A stretch of 64,000 nucleotides of DNA from Leptospira selangorensis. Lineage in GTDB: Bacteria > Spirochaetota > Leptospiria > Leptospirales > Leptospiraceae. The translations under genes were made by a program, and so were the position numbers. Under the pieces are notes generated by a model. The model had not been told where the DNA came from, did no database searches, and saw nothing but the letters and a program-made list of their open reading frames with translations. This document shows positions 24,012 to 33,708 of this stretch, piece by piece (the stretch's first letter is position 1; every line of letters begins with the position of its first letter). Location: positions 1-64,000 of the forward strand of contig NZ_RQES01000016.1 in assembly GCF_004769405.1 (NCBI RefSeq), written 5' to 3'.

Positions 24012-24836
24012 ATGTCTAAAGAAAACCGACCAGTCGTTTTTCTAACAGGAGCAGCTGGAGGGATCGGCAGAGAAACTGCGTCCCTTCTCTCCGAAAAAGG
24101 GTATCTTCTCTTTTTAACCGATTTGCAGAAACAATCTGCAGATCTGAAAAAGTTCGCTGATTCATTAGGAAAAGATCATATTGTTTTTCCTTGTGATATC
24201 TCTAAGGCCGCTGATTCGGAAAAAGCGATCAAAGAATGTGTAAAACAGTTCGGAAAGATCGATGTGCTTGTGAACAATGCGGGAATTATGAGACCTTCTA
24301 AGTTTGAAGATCTCACCCAAGACGAGATAGACGAACAAATAGAAATTAATATTATCGGCACCATTCGATTGACTAAATTGGGGATGCCTTCTCTTAAAAA
24401 ATCGCAAGGTAAATTAGTGATCTTATCCTCTTTAGCCGGGATTGTTCCGGCACCTCATCATTCTATTTATAGTGCGACTAAATTTGCACTTAGAGGTTTT
24501 GCTTTAAGTTTATATTTGGAATGGAAAGAGATAGGTATACGTGTTAGTTCCATTTTGCCTGGAACCATTCAGTCTCCTATGACCAAGTATATGGCGTCTA
24601 GAGATAGTTCTCCTATGGCTTATATCAATCCACCTTTACCACCTTCTGTGGTGGCAAAGGCTATTTGGAAAGCGATCAAAACGGATAAGGCCGAGATCTA
24701 TGTTCCGTATTCTCAAGGATTACTGGCTAGAGTTGCGTTATTATTCCCTTCTTTATTGTCTTTGATCTATCCGATCATGGCCAAAAAAGGAGTTCGAAAT
24801 TTCGAATCATGGAAGAGAAAAGGAGTTTTTGACTGA
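24012..24836 (+). CDS. Short-chain dehydrogenase/reductase
   Basis: A 274-residue classical SDR. The NAD(P)-binding motif TGAAGGIG is at about 13-20, NNAG at about 90, the catalytic Ser in ILSSLAG and the YSATK catalytic pair follow in order. The Asp after the second strand (TDLQ) favours NAD over NADP. It is translationally close to the hydrolase gene and ends the three-gene operon. With a GMC oxidase and a hydrolase as partners, a keto/hydroxy interconversion on a lipid or steroid-like substrate is a reasonable guess. A C-terminal hydrophobic stretch (ALLFPSLLSLIYPIM) may dock it at the membrane. Confidence 0.88.
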   Translation: MSKENRPVVFLTGAAGGIGRETASLLSEKGYLLFLTDLQKQSADLKKFADSLGKDHIVFPCDISKAADSEKAIKECVKQFGKIDVLVNNAGIMRPSKFEDLTQDEIDEQIEINIIGTIRLTKLGMPSLKKSQGKLVILSSLAGIVPAPHHSIYSATKFALRGFALSLYLEWKEIGIRVSSILPGTIQSPMTKYMASRDSSPMAYINPPLPPSVVAKAIWKAIKTDKAEIYVPYSQGLLARVALLFPSLLSLIYPIMAKKGVRNFESWKRKGVFD

Positions 24837-24843
24837 GGCGAAA

Positions 24844-25293
24844 TTAGAAATTATCTTCGCTTAACTCTTTTAATTTTTGATTCATTTTTATATGTGAATT
24901 ACGCACTGCGGTTTGGATATGCGAACTAAATACATTAGGCATAATCCCGGTTAAGATTGCAGTGTGACTGAATTTGGTGCGACCAGGGGTGATCTTTTCG
25001 AAAGTGAAACGATGATCTCCGGCAAACATGTATTTGAAAAAGAGCGGAAAGGCACCTTTCCAAGATATGGATTTAGAATTGGCGAGTTCGTATATCAATG
25101 CCTTGGTGGGCAGATACACTCCCGTGAAATAATAATCGAAAACAATAATCGTTCCGTCTTGCACCGGTTTGCCGAGAATCCTTTTTAAGAAAGGGTTCCA
25201 GGAAGGAAACTTGGAGAAGTCGGTAAAAATACTCCAAATTTTTTCGGGAGATGCCTGGATTTCTATCGAGGTGACGATTGTTTGAGGATTCAT
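24844..25293 (-). CDS. SRPBCC (START/polyketide cyclase-like) domain protein
   Basis: A 149-residue single-domain protein of the SRPBCC fold, which forms a deep hydrophobic pocket for lipids or other small hydrophobic ligands. The N-terminal strand and helix pattern (EIQASPEKIWSIFTDFSKFPSWNPF) is typical of the polyketide cyclase/dehydrase-like branch. It is convergent with the dehydrogenase gene, 7 nt apart. No catalytic residue can be assigned. A ligand-carrying role for the neighbouring lipid-modifying operon is possible but speculative. Confidence 0.75.
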   Translation of the reverse strand: MNPQTIVTSIEIQASPEKIWSIFTDFSKFPSWNPFLKRILGKPVQDGTIIVFDYYFTGVYLPTKALIYELANSKSISWKGAFPLFFKYMFAGDHRFTFEKITPGRTKFSHTAILTGIMPNVFSSHIQTAVRNSHIKMNQKLKELSEDNF

Positions 25294-25359
25294 TCGTCAC
25301 ATATCTGATGTTCTATCTGAAAAATGTCTATCTAATAAATGTTTAAAATTCGGTAATTT

Positions 25360-27444
25360 ATGAATTGTAAAAGTTTTATTCTCTATATCGCTTTCATTGC
25401 GTTATTCGCAAGTTCTTCTTTGTCTGCAGAAGATAAGATCCACGTTAGTAAAGATATTGAAAGATTACCTTTGGGTAAATCGGTCTATTATCTGGAAGAT
25501 CCGGAAAGAAAATTAACGTTCGAAGATATTTCGAAGCCGGATGTTGGATCCAAGTTCATTAAATCCGACAAAGATTCATTAGATTTTGGTCAATTAAATT
25601 ATAATTATTGGTTTCGGCTAACTTTCGAGAACGATACTCCGGAGTCGGTTTCGAAACTAGTGGAGATCAACTACAGCAATATAGATATAGCACAATTTTA
25701 TAAACCGAATTCCGACGGCACTTATTCTAAAGAAGAGAGCGGGATGCTTTTTCCTTTTTCTGCCAGAAGTTTTAAGAACAGGAACTTCGTTTATCAGATA
25801 GAATTGGAACCAGGACAACAAAAAACTTATTATTTAATGACTTGGACCAGTGGTGGGCTGAATATTCCGCTTACTCTTTGGGACAAGGAAACATTCTCCC
25901 AATACAATGCGGACGTTCAACATGGTTTAGGTTTATATTATGGAGTGATGATAGTAATGATCCTCTATAATATTTTCATCTTCTTCTCCGTAAGAGATGT
26001 GAGTTATTTCTACTACGTATCTTATATTCTCGGTTTTTTAGGGATACAGTTGGTTCTTACCGGGCATGGATTCCAATATTTATGGCCGGCATTTCCTTTT
26101 TTACAAAGGAATTTTTACGTGGTTTTCACAGGTATCTGTATGGCCTCGGTTCTACTATTCACAAAAAGGTTTTTGAATACAAAGGATAATGTTCCTAAAT
26201 GGTTAGATAAATCAATGAAGATACTGATTGTCGCTCATGGGTTTATTACTCTGACTCCTTTAGTTTTACCTCCCGAGATTACAGTAAAATTAGCGTTACT
26301 TTTGACCCTTCCTGTTCTGATCTTCATCCCGACTGCGACGGTGATCAGCTTTTTGAAAAAGTTCCGTCCCGCACGTTATTTCCTTTTGGCATTCACGGTT
26401 CTTACAGTTTCAGGAACAGTGGTAGTTCTTCGTTTTATTAATGTTTTAGGTTCTACCTTCTTAACCGAATACGGATTGTATCTTGGCTCTACAATGGAAG
26501 TCATTCTTCTTTCCATCGCCTTGGCGGATCGTATCAATATTATGAAGAAGGAAAAGGAAGAAGCCCAGGCAAAAACCTTGGAGATGCAAAAGATACTTAC
26601 GGAGTCTTATGCTAGATTTGTTCCAAAAGACTTTTTAGCCAATTTAGGGAAAGACTCCATCTTGGATGTGAGGCTCGGCGATCAGATCCAGAAAGAGATG
26701 GCAGTTCTATTCAGTGATATTCGCTCCTTTACCACATTATCCGAACAGATGACTCCTGCTGAGAATTTCAATTTTATCAATTCTTACTTAAGTAGGATGA
26801 GCCCGATTATCCAACGACATAATGGATTTATAGATAAGTTTATCGGCGACGCGATCATGGCCCTATTTCAAAGAAACGTAATAGATGCCGTTTCCGCAGG
26901 TGTGGAAATGCAAAGGTATTTGAAAGAATATAACGAACACAGGAATCGCCAAGGTTATATTCCTATTCAGATCGGAGTCGGGATACATTCAGGATCTTTA
27001 ATGCTCGGAACAATCGGAGCGGAAGAAAGGTTAGAAGGTACCGTAATTTCAGACACAGTCAACCTTGCTTCTCGGATCGAAAGTCTCACTAAAGTATACG
27101 GTTCTAGGATCGCAGTCAGTGAAAGTGCGATTGAAGAAGTGAAAAAATACGGTAAATTCCATTTTCGCTTCTTGGACAGAGTAAAAGTCAAAGGTAAACA
27201 AAAACCTGTTTCCGTTTATGAAGTGTTCGACGGGGACGAGCCTCAACACCAAGATCTGAAATTAAAAACCAAAGAATCCTATGAAAAAGGCGTGAAAGCG
27301 TTTTACTCTAACTCATTCGAGGAGGCAAAACAACAGTTTGAGAATGTAATCTCCATCTTCCCGGATGATAAGGCTACACAACTCTACTTAAAACGTTTGT
27401 ACCCTGTAACTCATGATCGGAAGTTAGAAGAAGTAGAAGAATAA
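25360..27444 (+). CDS. 7TM-DISM receptor with adenylate cyclase output
   Basis: A 694-residue membrane receptor. A signal peptide (1-23), a periplasmic 7TMR-DISM extracellular domain (about 40-175), seven transmembrane helices (about 185-390), a short coiled coil and a class III cyclase domain (about 440-620) follow in order. All catalytic residues are in place: metal Asp453 and Asp497, purine-binding Lys493 and Asp565, Asn568 and transition-state Arg572. Lys plus Asp predicts ATP as substrate, hence cAMP. The last 60 residues form a TPR-like helix pair. Next to it lies a paralogous receptor with a phosphatase output, then a cyclic-nucleotide-gated channel that could be the cAMP target. Confidence 0.9.
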   Translation: MNCKSFILYIAFIALFASSSLSAEDKIHVSKDIERLPLGKSVYYLEDPERKLTFEDISKPDVGSKFIKSDKDSLDFGQLNYNYWFRLTFENDTPESVSKLVEINYSNIDIAQFYKPNSDGTYSKEESGMLFPFSARSFKNRNFVYQIELEPGQQKTYYLMTWTSGGLNIPLTLWDKETFSQYNADVQHGLGLYYGVMIVMILYNIFIFFSVRDVSYFYYVSYILGFLGIQLVLTGHGFQYLWPAFPFLQRNFYVVFTGICMASVLLFTKRFLNTKDNVPKWLDKSMKILIVAHGFITLTPLVLPPEITVKLALLLTLPVLIFIPTATVISFLKKFRPARYFLLAFTVLTVSGTVVVLRFINVLGSTFLTEYGLYLGSTMEVILLSIALADRINIMKKEKEEAQAKTLEMQKILTESYARFVPKDFLANLGKDSILDVRLGDQIQKEMAVLFSDIRSFTTLSEQMTPAENFNFINSYLSRMSPIIQRHNGFIDKFIGDAIMALFQRNVIDAVSAGVEMQRYLKEYNEHRNRQGYIPIQIGVGIHSGSLMLGTIGAEERLEGTVISDTVNLASRIESLTKVYGSRIAVSESAIEEVKKYGKFHFRFLDRVKVKGKQKPVSVYEVFDGDEPQHQDLKLKTKESYEKGVKAFYSNSFEEAKQQFENVISIFPDDKATQLYLKRLYPVTHDRKLEEVEE

Positions 27445-27493
27445 CCTGTGCCGAACGGCATCCGGTAATGATAAATCATCCGCCACTGGGAAC

Positions 27494-29632
27494 GTGAAAA
27501 GGCTATTTTATTCTTTCCTAAAGAAGGGAGGAGTAAAATATTCCTACAAACGTATTCCAATGTACCTATTCAGGTTTTTCGTTCTAATTTTATGTTTTTC
27601 GGCCTCGTCTTTGTTTTCGGAGGAGGCCATTCCTTTATCTTCCCAGGTAGAACGTAAAAGAATTAGTACTGAGGTCTATTTTTTAGAAGATCCTAATAAG
27701 GGTCTTGGGATAGAGAAGGTCTCCTCCTTAGAGTATTCCGGAAAATTCAAAAAATCGGATATGGATCCTTTGAATTTCGGACAGACTAACTTCGATTATT
27801 GGATCAGGATTACCCTTAAAAACCCAGAAAAGACACAGATCCGAAAAATTTTAGAAATAGATTATACGAATATAGATCGAGTGGATTTTTTTGCAGAAGA
27901 TATATCCGGCAAACAAGAGTTAATCAATTCGAGTGGGATGGCTTTTCCTTATCCTGTTCGAAAAGTAAATCACAGAAATTTTATCTATACTTTGGATTTT
28001 AAACCGGAGCAGATCCGTACTTTTTATCTGAAGTTAAACACAAGCGGTGGTTTGGTTTTCCCACTGATCGTATGGAACCCGGAGACCTTCTATCATCATA
28101 ACGCCGATATTCATTTAGGTCTTGGATTGTATTATGGGATCATGTGCGTGATGATCCTTTATCATTTGTTGATATTCTTATCCACTCGAGATATCAGTTA
28201 TCTATTTTTTGTGACCAATATTTTCGGATTTTTCGGGATACAATTGGTACTTACCGGTCATGGATTCCAATATTTATGGTCGGAACATCCGGATTTACAG
28301 AGGAATTTATACGTAGTCTTCACTGGAATATGTATGTCCTCTTTGGTATTGTTCGCCCAAAAGTTTTTGAATACGGAAGAGAATATAAATCGTAATCTGA
28401 ATTATTCTCTTCATTTTACTTGGGTGCTTCATGCTCTTCTAATATTCTCTCCTTTGTTTTTGCCTCCTGAATTTACGGTAAAAGTAAGTTTGGCTCTGAG
28501 TATTCTTGCTCCTTCTTTAGTTTTGATCGCTGCTTCTATTTGCTTTTTCAAAAATTATAGACCGGCCAGATACTTTCTATTGGCGTTTAGCTTCTTATGT
28601 ATCTCCGGAATGTTCGTGGTTTTAAAATTCGCGAACTTGGTCGGAGTTTCCAATTGGGCAGATGATGGATTGTATATAGGCTCTTCTATGTCCGCATTGA
28701 TATTCTCATTTGCGTTAGCAGATAAGATCAATATTCTCAAAAAAGAAAAAGAAGATGCACAACGTAAGATTTTCGAAGCGCAAAAAGAAAATCTGGAAAT
28801 GCAGAAAACTCTGAACGATTCTTTGGAAACCTTAGTGATAGAAAGGACCAAGACGATAGAAGAGCAAAAACTGGATATAGAAGCTAAGGCGAAATTGATC
28901 GAGAAGGACCTTGCTATCGCCGGGAAGATCCAATTTTCACTTCTTCCTTCTATTCTTCCAAAAGCACATAATGTAAGAATTGCATATAGATGTATTCCGA
29001 TGTTGCATGTAGGTGGGGACTTTGTAGATCTGATCTCCGATAGAACAGGTAGAGCTCTTGGAATATTTATCTGTGATGTGACCGGACATGGGACGGGTGC
29101 CGCTATGGTCGCTGCAATGGTAAAGATGGCCCTTGCAGATTGGTCCGATTATTTAAGCGATCCAGGATACATGCTCGCAAAAATGAGAGCCCAACTTATG
29201 GGAAAACTGAACGGAAATTTTGTGACAGCTACTATGATCACATTCTATCCCGAATCAGGAAGGATCTTAATTGCAAATGCAGGTCATCCGGAAGCGATAT
29301 TGATCCGTAAATCAAACGGAAAACATGAGACCTATCGCCCTACCGGGATTGCGATCAATGAGTTCTTATCCACACCGAATTACCAAACCTTAAAAACTGA
29401 ATTATCTAAAGGTGATAAACTCATTCTATACACCGACGGTCTTCCGGAAGCAAGATCCAGAGAGGGAGACTTTTATGGGGATGATAGATTTTTAGATCTG
29501 CTCAAAAATTTTTCCGAATTAGAGCCTGAACTTTTTTGTAACTCAGTGATCGGGAAGATCCAACATTTCACTCAAGAAGAACAAAGTTCTCATGACGACA
29601 TGGCAATGGTCGTTTTAGAATATCTAGGCTAA
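27494..29632 (+). CDS. 7TM-DISM receptor with SpoIIE-type PP2C phosphatase output
   Basis: A receptor of up to 712 residues, clearly paralogous to the preceding cyclase over the sensor and seven-helix region, but ending in a PP2C (SpoIIE/RsbU) phosphatase. Metal-binding Asp509 (VGGDF), Asp528 (CDVTGHG) and Asp701/702 (SHDDM) are intact. A coiled coil (about 410-470) joins membrane and output parts. Such phosphatases act on anti-sigma-factor antagonists or other phosphoproteins. The start is uncertain: the GTG given lacks a good ribosome-binding site, while the ATG 22 codons later gives a cleaner signal peptide but lies 27 nt from GGGAGGAG. Confidence 0.88.
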   Translation: MKRLFYSFLKKGGVKYSYKRIPMYLFRFFVLILCFSASSLFSEEAIPLSSQVERKRISTEVYFLEDPNKGLGIEKVSSLEYSGKFKKSDMDPLNFGQTNFDYWIRITLKNPEKTQIRKILEIDYTNIDRVDFFAEDISGKQELINSSGMAFPYPVRKVNHRNFIYTLDFKPEQIRTFYLKLNTSGGLVFPLIVWNPETFYHHNADIHLGLGLYYGIMCVMILYHLLIFLSTRDISYLFFVTNIFGFFGIQLVLTGHGFQYLWSEHPDLQRNLYVVFTGICMSSLVLFAQKFLNTEENINRNLNYSLHFTWVLHALLIFSPLFLPPEFTVKVSLALSILAPSLVLIAASICFFKNYRPARYFLLAFSFLCISGMFVVLKFANLVGVSNWADDGLYIGSSMSALIFSFALADKINILKKEKEDAQRKIFEAQKENLEMQKTLNDSLETLVIERTKTIEEQKLDIEAKAKLIEKDLAIAGKIQFSLLPSILPKAHNVRIAYRCIPMLHVGGDFVDLISDRTGRALGIFICDVTGHGTGAAMVAAMVKMALADWSDYLSDPGYMLAKMRAQLMGKLNGNFVTATMITFYPESGRILIANAGHPEAILIRKSNGKHETYRPTGIAINEFLSTPNYQTLKTELSKGDKLILYTDGLPEARSREGDFYGDDRFLDLLKNFSELEPELFCNSVIGKIQHFTQEEQSSHDDMAMVVLEYLG

Positions 29633-29708
29633 TCCGGTTTTTCATATACAGTGCTGTAGAAAGGCCAATACTCGGTCCGATACTTAAGTCAGCTTCTTAG
29701 GTCGAGTT

Positions 29709-31010
29709 ATGATAAGCTCAAATAATCGCGTTAGAGTATATTGGGATCTACTTGTATTCGTCTGTATATTTTGGGCTTCTTTAGAATCTCCTCTTAGGAT
29801 CGTTATTTCTTATGATCAGAATCTTCTCCTTACCGGTGTTTATTTCTTTATAGATTCGGTCTTTGCATTAGATATCGTTTGGAATTGTATCACCCCTGAA
29901 TATAAGGAAGGGAAATGGATCGTTCTAAGATCCGAAGTGATCCGCGATTATTTAAAGTCTTGGTTTATTATAGATTTGATCGCGGCAGTACCTTTCGAAT
30001 ACGCCACGCTTAAAATTTTCGGGTTACAACAATCCCAATATCCTTATCTATATCTCATTTTAGGCGTAACCCGGATCTTAAAAGTATTTCGAATCTCAGA
30101 TATACTTCATAGGATCAATCTGGCTTTCCAGCCCACTCCTGGGATCTTAAGACTGGTACTTTTTGCCTTTTGGGTCACATTAGTCGCTCATTGGTGCGCG
30201 GTTGGCTGGTTGTATATGGATAATCTTCAGGATTACCAGACAGGTCAGTCTGAATATATTAAAGCCTTGTATTGGACCGTGACTACCATCGCCACTGTGG
30301 GTTATGGAGACATTACTCCTTCTACCGATTTGCAAAGAATATATACAATATTCGTAATGATGTTAGGAGCCGGTGTATATGCAACTGTTATCGGTAATAT
30401 CGCAAGCATATTAGGGAATCTTGATCTGGCTAAGGCAGCTCAGATGAAGAAGATGGCCCAAGTGGATTCATTCCTGAAGGCAAGGAGTATTCCGCCGGAT
30501 ATGCGTAGAAGAGTGAGAGATTATTATATGTATATCATAGATAGAGGATGGGGAGAAGATGAAAGTCTACTTTTGAACGACCTCCCTCTGTCTTTAAGAA
30601 AAGAAGTAAAGATACAATTGCATCGGAGTTTATTGGAGAAGGTCCCTTTCTTGAAAGGTGCTGATCCCGCTTTGGTGGCAAGTCTTGTTTTTTCTTTAAA
30701 ACCTACGATCTTTTTGAAAGGAGACACAGTTTTTAAAAGAGGAGAGAAGGGTGACAGTCTTTACATTCTAAGCGAAGGTTCTGTCGACATATTAGGCTCC
30801 GATGATAAAACCGTTTTGTTAAATTTACAAGAAGGACAGTTTTTCGGAGAATTGGCCTTGGTAACTGAAGAGCCAAGATCTGCAACAGTTCGAGCTACGA
30901 GTACCTGTGAAATTTATACTTTAAGTAAGTCAGATTTCGATCATTCATTGGAAAGATTTTCGGAATTCAGATCCGCTATAGAAAAATCCGTTTCTAATTT
31001 GAAAAAGTAA
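29709..31010 (+). CDS. Cyclic-nucleotide-gated potassium channel (SthK/LliK type)
   Basis: A 433-residue six-helix channel subunit. Helices S1-S4 cover about 8-135, with a sparse positive S4 (VTRILKVFRIS). The pore region carries the K+ filter TVGYGD (196-201). A C-linker (about 230-300) joins to a cyclic-nucleotide-binding domain whose phosphate-binding cassette, FGELALVTEEPRSATVRA, has the essential Glu381 and Arg390. This is the architecture of the spirochaetal channels SthK and LliK, which cAMP opens. Since a cyclase with complete catalytic residues lies two genes upstream on the same strand, local cAMP signalling to membrane potential is the natural inference. Confidence 0.92.
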   Translation: MISSNNRVRVYWDLLVFVCIFWASLESPLRIVISYDQNLLLTGVYFFIDSVFALDIVWNCITPEYKEGKWIVLRSEVIRDYLKSWFIIDLIAAVPFEYATLKIFGLQQSQYPYLYLILGVTRILKVFRISDILHRINLAFQPTPGILRLVLFAFWVTLVAHWCAVGWLYMDNLQDYQTGQSEYIKALYWTVTTIATVGYGDITPSTDLQRIYTIFVMMLGAGVYATVIGNIASILGNLDLAKAAQMKKMAQVDSFLKARSIPPDMRRRVRDYYMYIIDRGWGEDESLLLNDLPLSLRKEVKIQLHRSLLEKVPFLKGADPALVASLVFSLKPTIFLKGDTVFKRGEKGDSLYILSEGSVDILGSDDKTVLLNLQEGQFFGELALVTEEPRSATVRATSTCEIYTLSKSDFDHSLERFSEFRSAIEKSVSNLKK

Positions 31011-31049
31011 TAACTCTTCCTCTCTTTCCTATGCCGATTCCGAAATTAC

Positions 31050-31077
31050 TTGACCGACTCATAAATTCTGCTAAAAA
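31050..31077 (+). promoter_or_regulatory. Putative promoter of the first DUF1761 gene
   Basis: TTGACC and TAAAAA with a 16-nt spacer lie 24 nt upstream of the start codon, between the channel gene and this gene. A ribosome-binding site (AATAGGAG) follows. The -35 is good and the -10 is weak. Confidence 0.4.
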
Positions 31078-31101
31078 GCACGGGCGGAAATAGGAGATTT
31101 T

Positions 31102-31542
31102 ATGTTACCGGTAATACCGTTAAATTATTTAGCGATTTTGGTTGGAGTTCTTGCAAACGTGGTGATCGGATTTCTTTGGTTCGGTCCGATCTTCGGCAAG
31201 GTCTGGGCGAAAGAAATGGGTTACGAAAATATGGAACCCGACACTAAGGCGATGATGAAATCTATGGGTCTCATGATCATCGGTTCTTTTTTAACAGCGT
31301 ACGTTTTAGCTCATAGTTTATTTGTTTGGAAACCTTCTTCTTGGAATCTTCCTGGAGATGGACCTGCTTGGATGTATGGAGCTTATGCTGCATTCTATAC
31401 TTGGTTAGGTTTTTATATACCGATGCTTTTAGGCTCTATCGCTTGGGAATCAAAATCATGGAGATTGTTTTTTATCAATGCAGGATATAATTTGGTTTCT
31501 TTAGCAGCTATCGGTCTTATCCTCGCTGTTTGGCCTGCTTAA
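31102..31542 (+). CDS. DUF1761 membrane protein (copy A)
   Basis: A 146-residue inner-membrane protein with four hydrophobic helices (about 6-27, 49-70, 88-110, 118-143). The N-terminal signature NYLAILVGVLANVVIGFLWFGPIFGKVWAKEMG identifies the DUF1761 family, whose function is unknown. Trp and Gly residues within the helices are conserved between this copy and the one at 48688-49107. It has its own promoter and terminator, so it appears monocistronic and independent of the channel. Confidence 0.85.
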   Translation: MLPVIPLNYLAILVGVLANVVIGFLWFGPIFGKVWAKEMGYENMEPDTKAMMKSMGLMIIGSFLTAYVLAHSLFVWKPSSWNLPGDGPAWMYGAYAAFYTWLGFYIPMLLGSIAWESKSWRLFFINAGYNLVSLAAIGLILAVWPA

Positions 31543-31570
31543 TAAAAAGATTCGCATTCCTAATTTATAA

Positions 31571-31599
31571 AAAAGGGATTCCAAATCGGAATCCCTTTT
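31571..31599. terminator. Bidirectional Rho-independent terminator
   Basis: AAAAGGGATTCC and GGAATCCCTTTT form a perfect 12-bp stem with a 5-nt loop, beginning 28 nt after the DUF1761 stop. A-run on one side and T-run on the other make it symmetrical; it ends the DUF1761 transcript. Confidence 0.88.
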
Positions 31600-31653
31600 A
31601 ATATCCTAAGCTAAAACCAGAAATTTCTTTCCGAAGGAAATCCGGAAGTTCTC

Positions 31654-33708
31654 TTGAAAAGTAAGCATAACGTATTAATCTTTATTCCTTCATTAATCGG
31701 GGCTTTAGTTCTATTCGGCTGGTTATTCGATATTGAGATCTTAAAACGACCTAAGGATTCCATGGTTGCAATGAATCCGATGTCGGCACTTTCATTTGTA
31801 TTTATCGGATTGGCACTTTATCTCAACCTAAACCGTTCAGATTCAAATATATCTCGAATTCTTATTCGATTGATTGCGCTATTTGTCCTTTTAGTTGGGC
31901 TTACTAAATTATATTCGATTATCAGCGGATTTGATCTTGGAATGGATAAGGTCCTTTTTTCAGACAAGATAGCAAAAGATATTATAAAAGGTATCCCGAA
32001 CAGAATGGCTCCGAATACCGCGTTTGATTTTGTGGTGCTCGGTTCCGCTGTTTTTTTGAGTTCCTATCGAAAGGAAGTTTTAAGTTCTATTTCTAATTAT
32101 TTATGTATTTTAGTACTTTTGATCGGACTGTTTTCGGTCATAGGTTATGTATATCAGGTCCAGGAATTTTATGGAATTCTTTCCTATATTCCTATGGCAA
32201 TTCATACGGCTATTAGTTTTATTTTCTGTTCTTTTGCTCTTCTTTTGATTAACGGACATTCCGGATTTATGAGGGTGTTTACGAGCAAAAGTTCGGGAGG
32301 GATCTTAGCTCGGGTCTTAATTCCGTTTTTGATCATTATTCCCGTTTTGTTCGGTTATCTTCGTATCTATCTAAATAGATTAAATCCTGTTAGTTTGGAA
32401 TTAGGAGTAGGATTCTTGATGACAGGGATCATACTTACTTTTTTTGTCCTGGTTTGGTTCGTTGCTACTCAATTAGAAAAATCGGATATAGCAAGAACGG
32501 AAGCAGAAAGAAAACTTTCAGAATTGAATCATGAATTAGAGAAGTTGGTCAGTTCTAAAACTATGGACCTATTCAAAAGTGAGAACAGATTCAGGACTAT
32601 TCTAGAACAATTTCCATATCCTGTGCTGACCTACGATCCTCAAGGTGTTTGTACAGGAACAAATTACGCCTGGGAAGAGATGTGGAATACCAGAAGGGAT
32701 GTATTAGTCGATTATAATATATTAAAAGATCCTCAGATCAAGGAAGCCGGGTTTTTCCCTTTTGTGGAGAAAGCATTCGGCGGAGAGCCTGCAATTTCAG
32801 AACCTTTCCCTTATGATCCGAAACTAATCGGAAGTTCTGGAAGGAATCGTTGGCTGCAGATGGTACTTTATCCGGTTAAAAACACGGCGGGTAATATTTT
32901 AGAAGTGATTGTAGTCCACCAAGACATCACTGCAAGTAAAGAGGCGGAGAATGAGATCCGCCTATTGAATAATGATCTAGAGGAAAGAGTAAAAGTCCGC
33001 ACAGAACAATTAGTTTTGGCAAATAAGGAATTAGAATCCTTCTCCTATTCTATCTCTCACGACTTAAGAGCGCCTATCCGAGGGATCAGCGGTTTCACTC
33101 AGATCTTGATGGAAGATTACGGAGTGAATTTTGATGCGGAAGGAAAAAGGATCATAGGCAAGATTATAGAGAATGCCAAGCAGATGGGTCAGTTAGTGGA
33201 TGATCTTCTGGAATTTTCCAGGTTGGGGAGAACCGAACTCGCCGAAAGAGAAATTTCGATGAAAGAATTGGCTACCACAGTATATAAAGAATTAATAAAC
33301 TTAGAATCGGGAAGAGATATCCGTTTTGAGATACAAGATATTCCTAATGTTAGAGCGGACCAACCTGCGGTGCGTCAACTTTGGGTGAATTTGATCTCAA
33401 ATGCGATCAAATATACTAAAAAAGCAGGATCACCACTGATCCAAATCGGTTTTATGGAATCAGAAGAAGGAACGGTCTTTTATGTAAAAGACAATGGTGC
33501 AGGTTTTAATATGCAGTATTATAATAAATTATTTGGGGTCTTCCAGAGATTACATTCCAATGCGGACTTTGAAGGCACAGGAGTTGGTCTTGCAATTGTC
33601 AAAAGGATCGCTTCTCGTCATGGGGGAGATGTATGGGCTGAATCCAAGGAAGGAGAGGGTGCTACTTTCTATTTCACTCTCCCAGGACAAGATCCTAAAT
33701 TAAAGTGA
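31654..33708 (+). CDS. Membrane sensor histidine kinase with PAS domain
   Basis: A 684-residue kinase. About eight hydrophobic helices occupy residues 8-275, containing two related motifs (MNPMSALSFVFIGLAL and MAPNTAFDFVVLGSAV) seen in other membrane sensor kinases. A coiled coil leads to a PAS domain (about 310-425), a second coiled coil, HisKA with His469 in SYSISHDLRAPIRG, and an HATPase_c domain (NLISNAIKY, KDNGAGF, GTGVGLAIV). The HDLRAP type resembles bacteriophytochrome-like kinases. No receiver domain or response regulator gene is adjacent, so its partner is elsewhere. Translation starts at TTG behind GGAAG. Its 3' end overlaps that of the convergent di-haem protein gene by 9 nt. Confidence 0.92.
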   Translation: MKSKHNVLIFIPSLIGALVLFGWLFDIEILKRPKDSMVAMNPMSALSFVFIGLALYLNLNRSDSNISRILIRLIALFVLLVGLTKLYSIISGFDLGMDKVLFSDKIAKDIIKGIPNRMAPNTAFDFVVLGSAVFLSSYRKEVLSSISNYLCILVLLIGLFSVIGYVYQVQEFYGILSYIPMAIHTAISFIFCSFALLLINGHSGFMRVFTSKSSGGILARVLIPFLIIIPVLFGYLRIYLNRLNPVSLELGVGFLMTGIILTFFVLVWFVATQLEKSDIARTEAERKLSELNHELEKLVSSKTMDLFKSENRFRTILEQFPYPVLTYDPQGVCTGTNYAWEEMWNTRRDVLVDYNILKDPQIKEAGFFPFVEKAFGGEPAISEPFPYDPKLIGSSGRNRWLQMVLYPVKNTAGNILEVIVVHQDITASKEAENEIRLLNNDLEERVKVRTEQLVLANKELESFSYSISHDLRAPIRGISGFTQILMEDYGVNFDAEGKRIIGKIIENAKQMGQLVDDLLEFSRLGRTELAEREISMKELATTVYKELINLESGRDIRFEIQDIPNVRADQPAVRQLWVNLISNAIKYTKKAGSPLIQIGFMESEEGTVFYVKDNGAGFNMQYYNKLFGVFQRLHSNADFEGTGVGLAIVKRIASRHGGDVWAESKEGEGATFYFTLPGQDPKLK

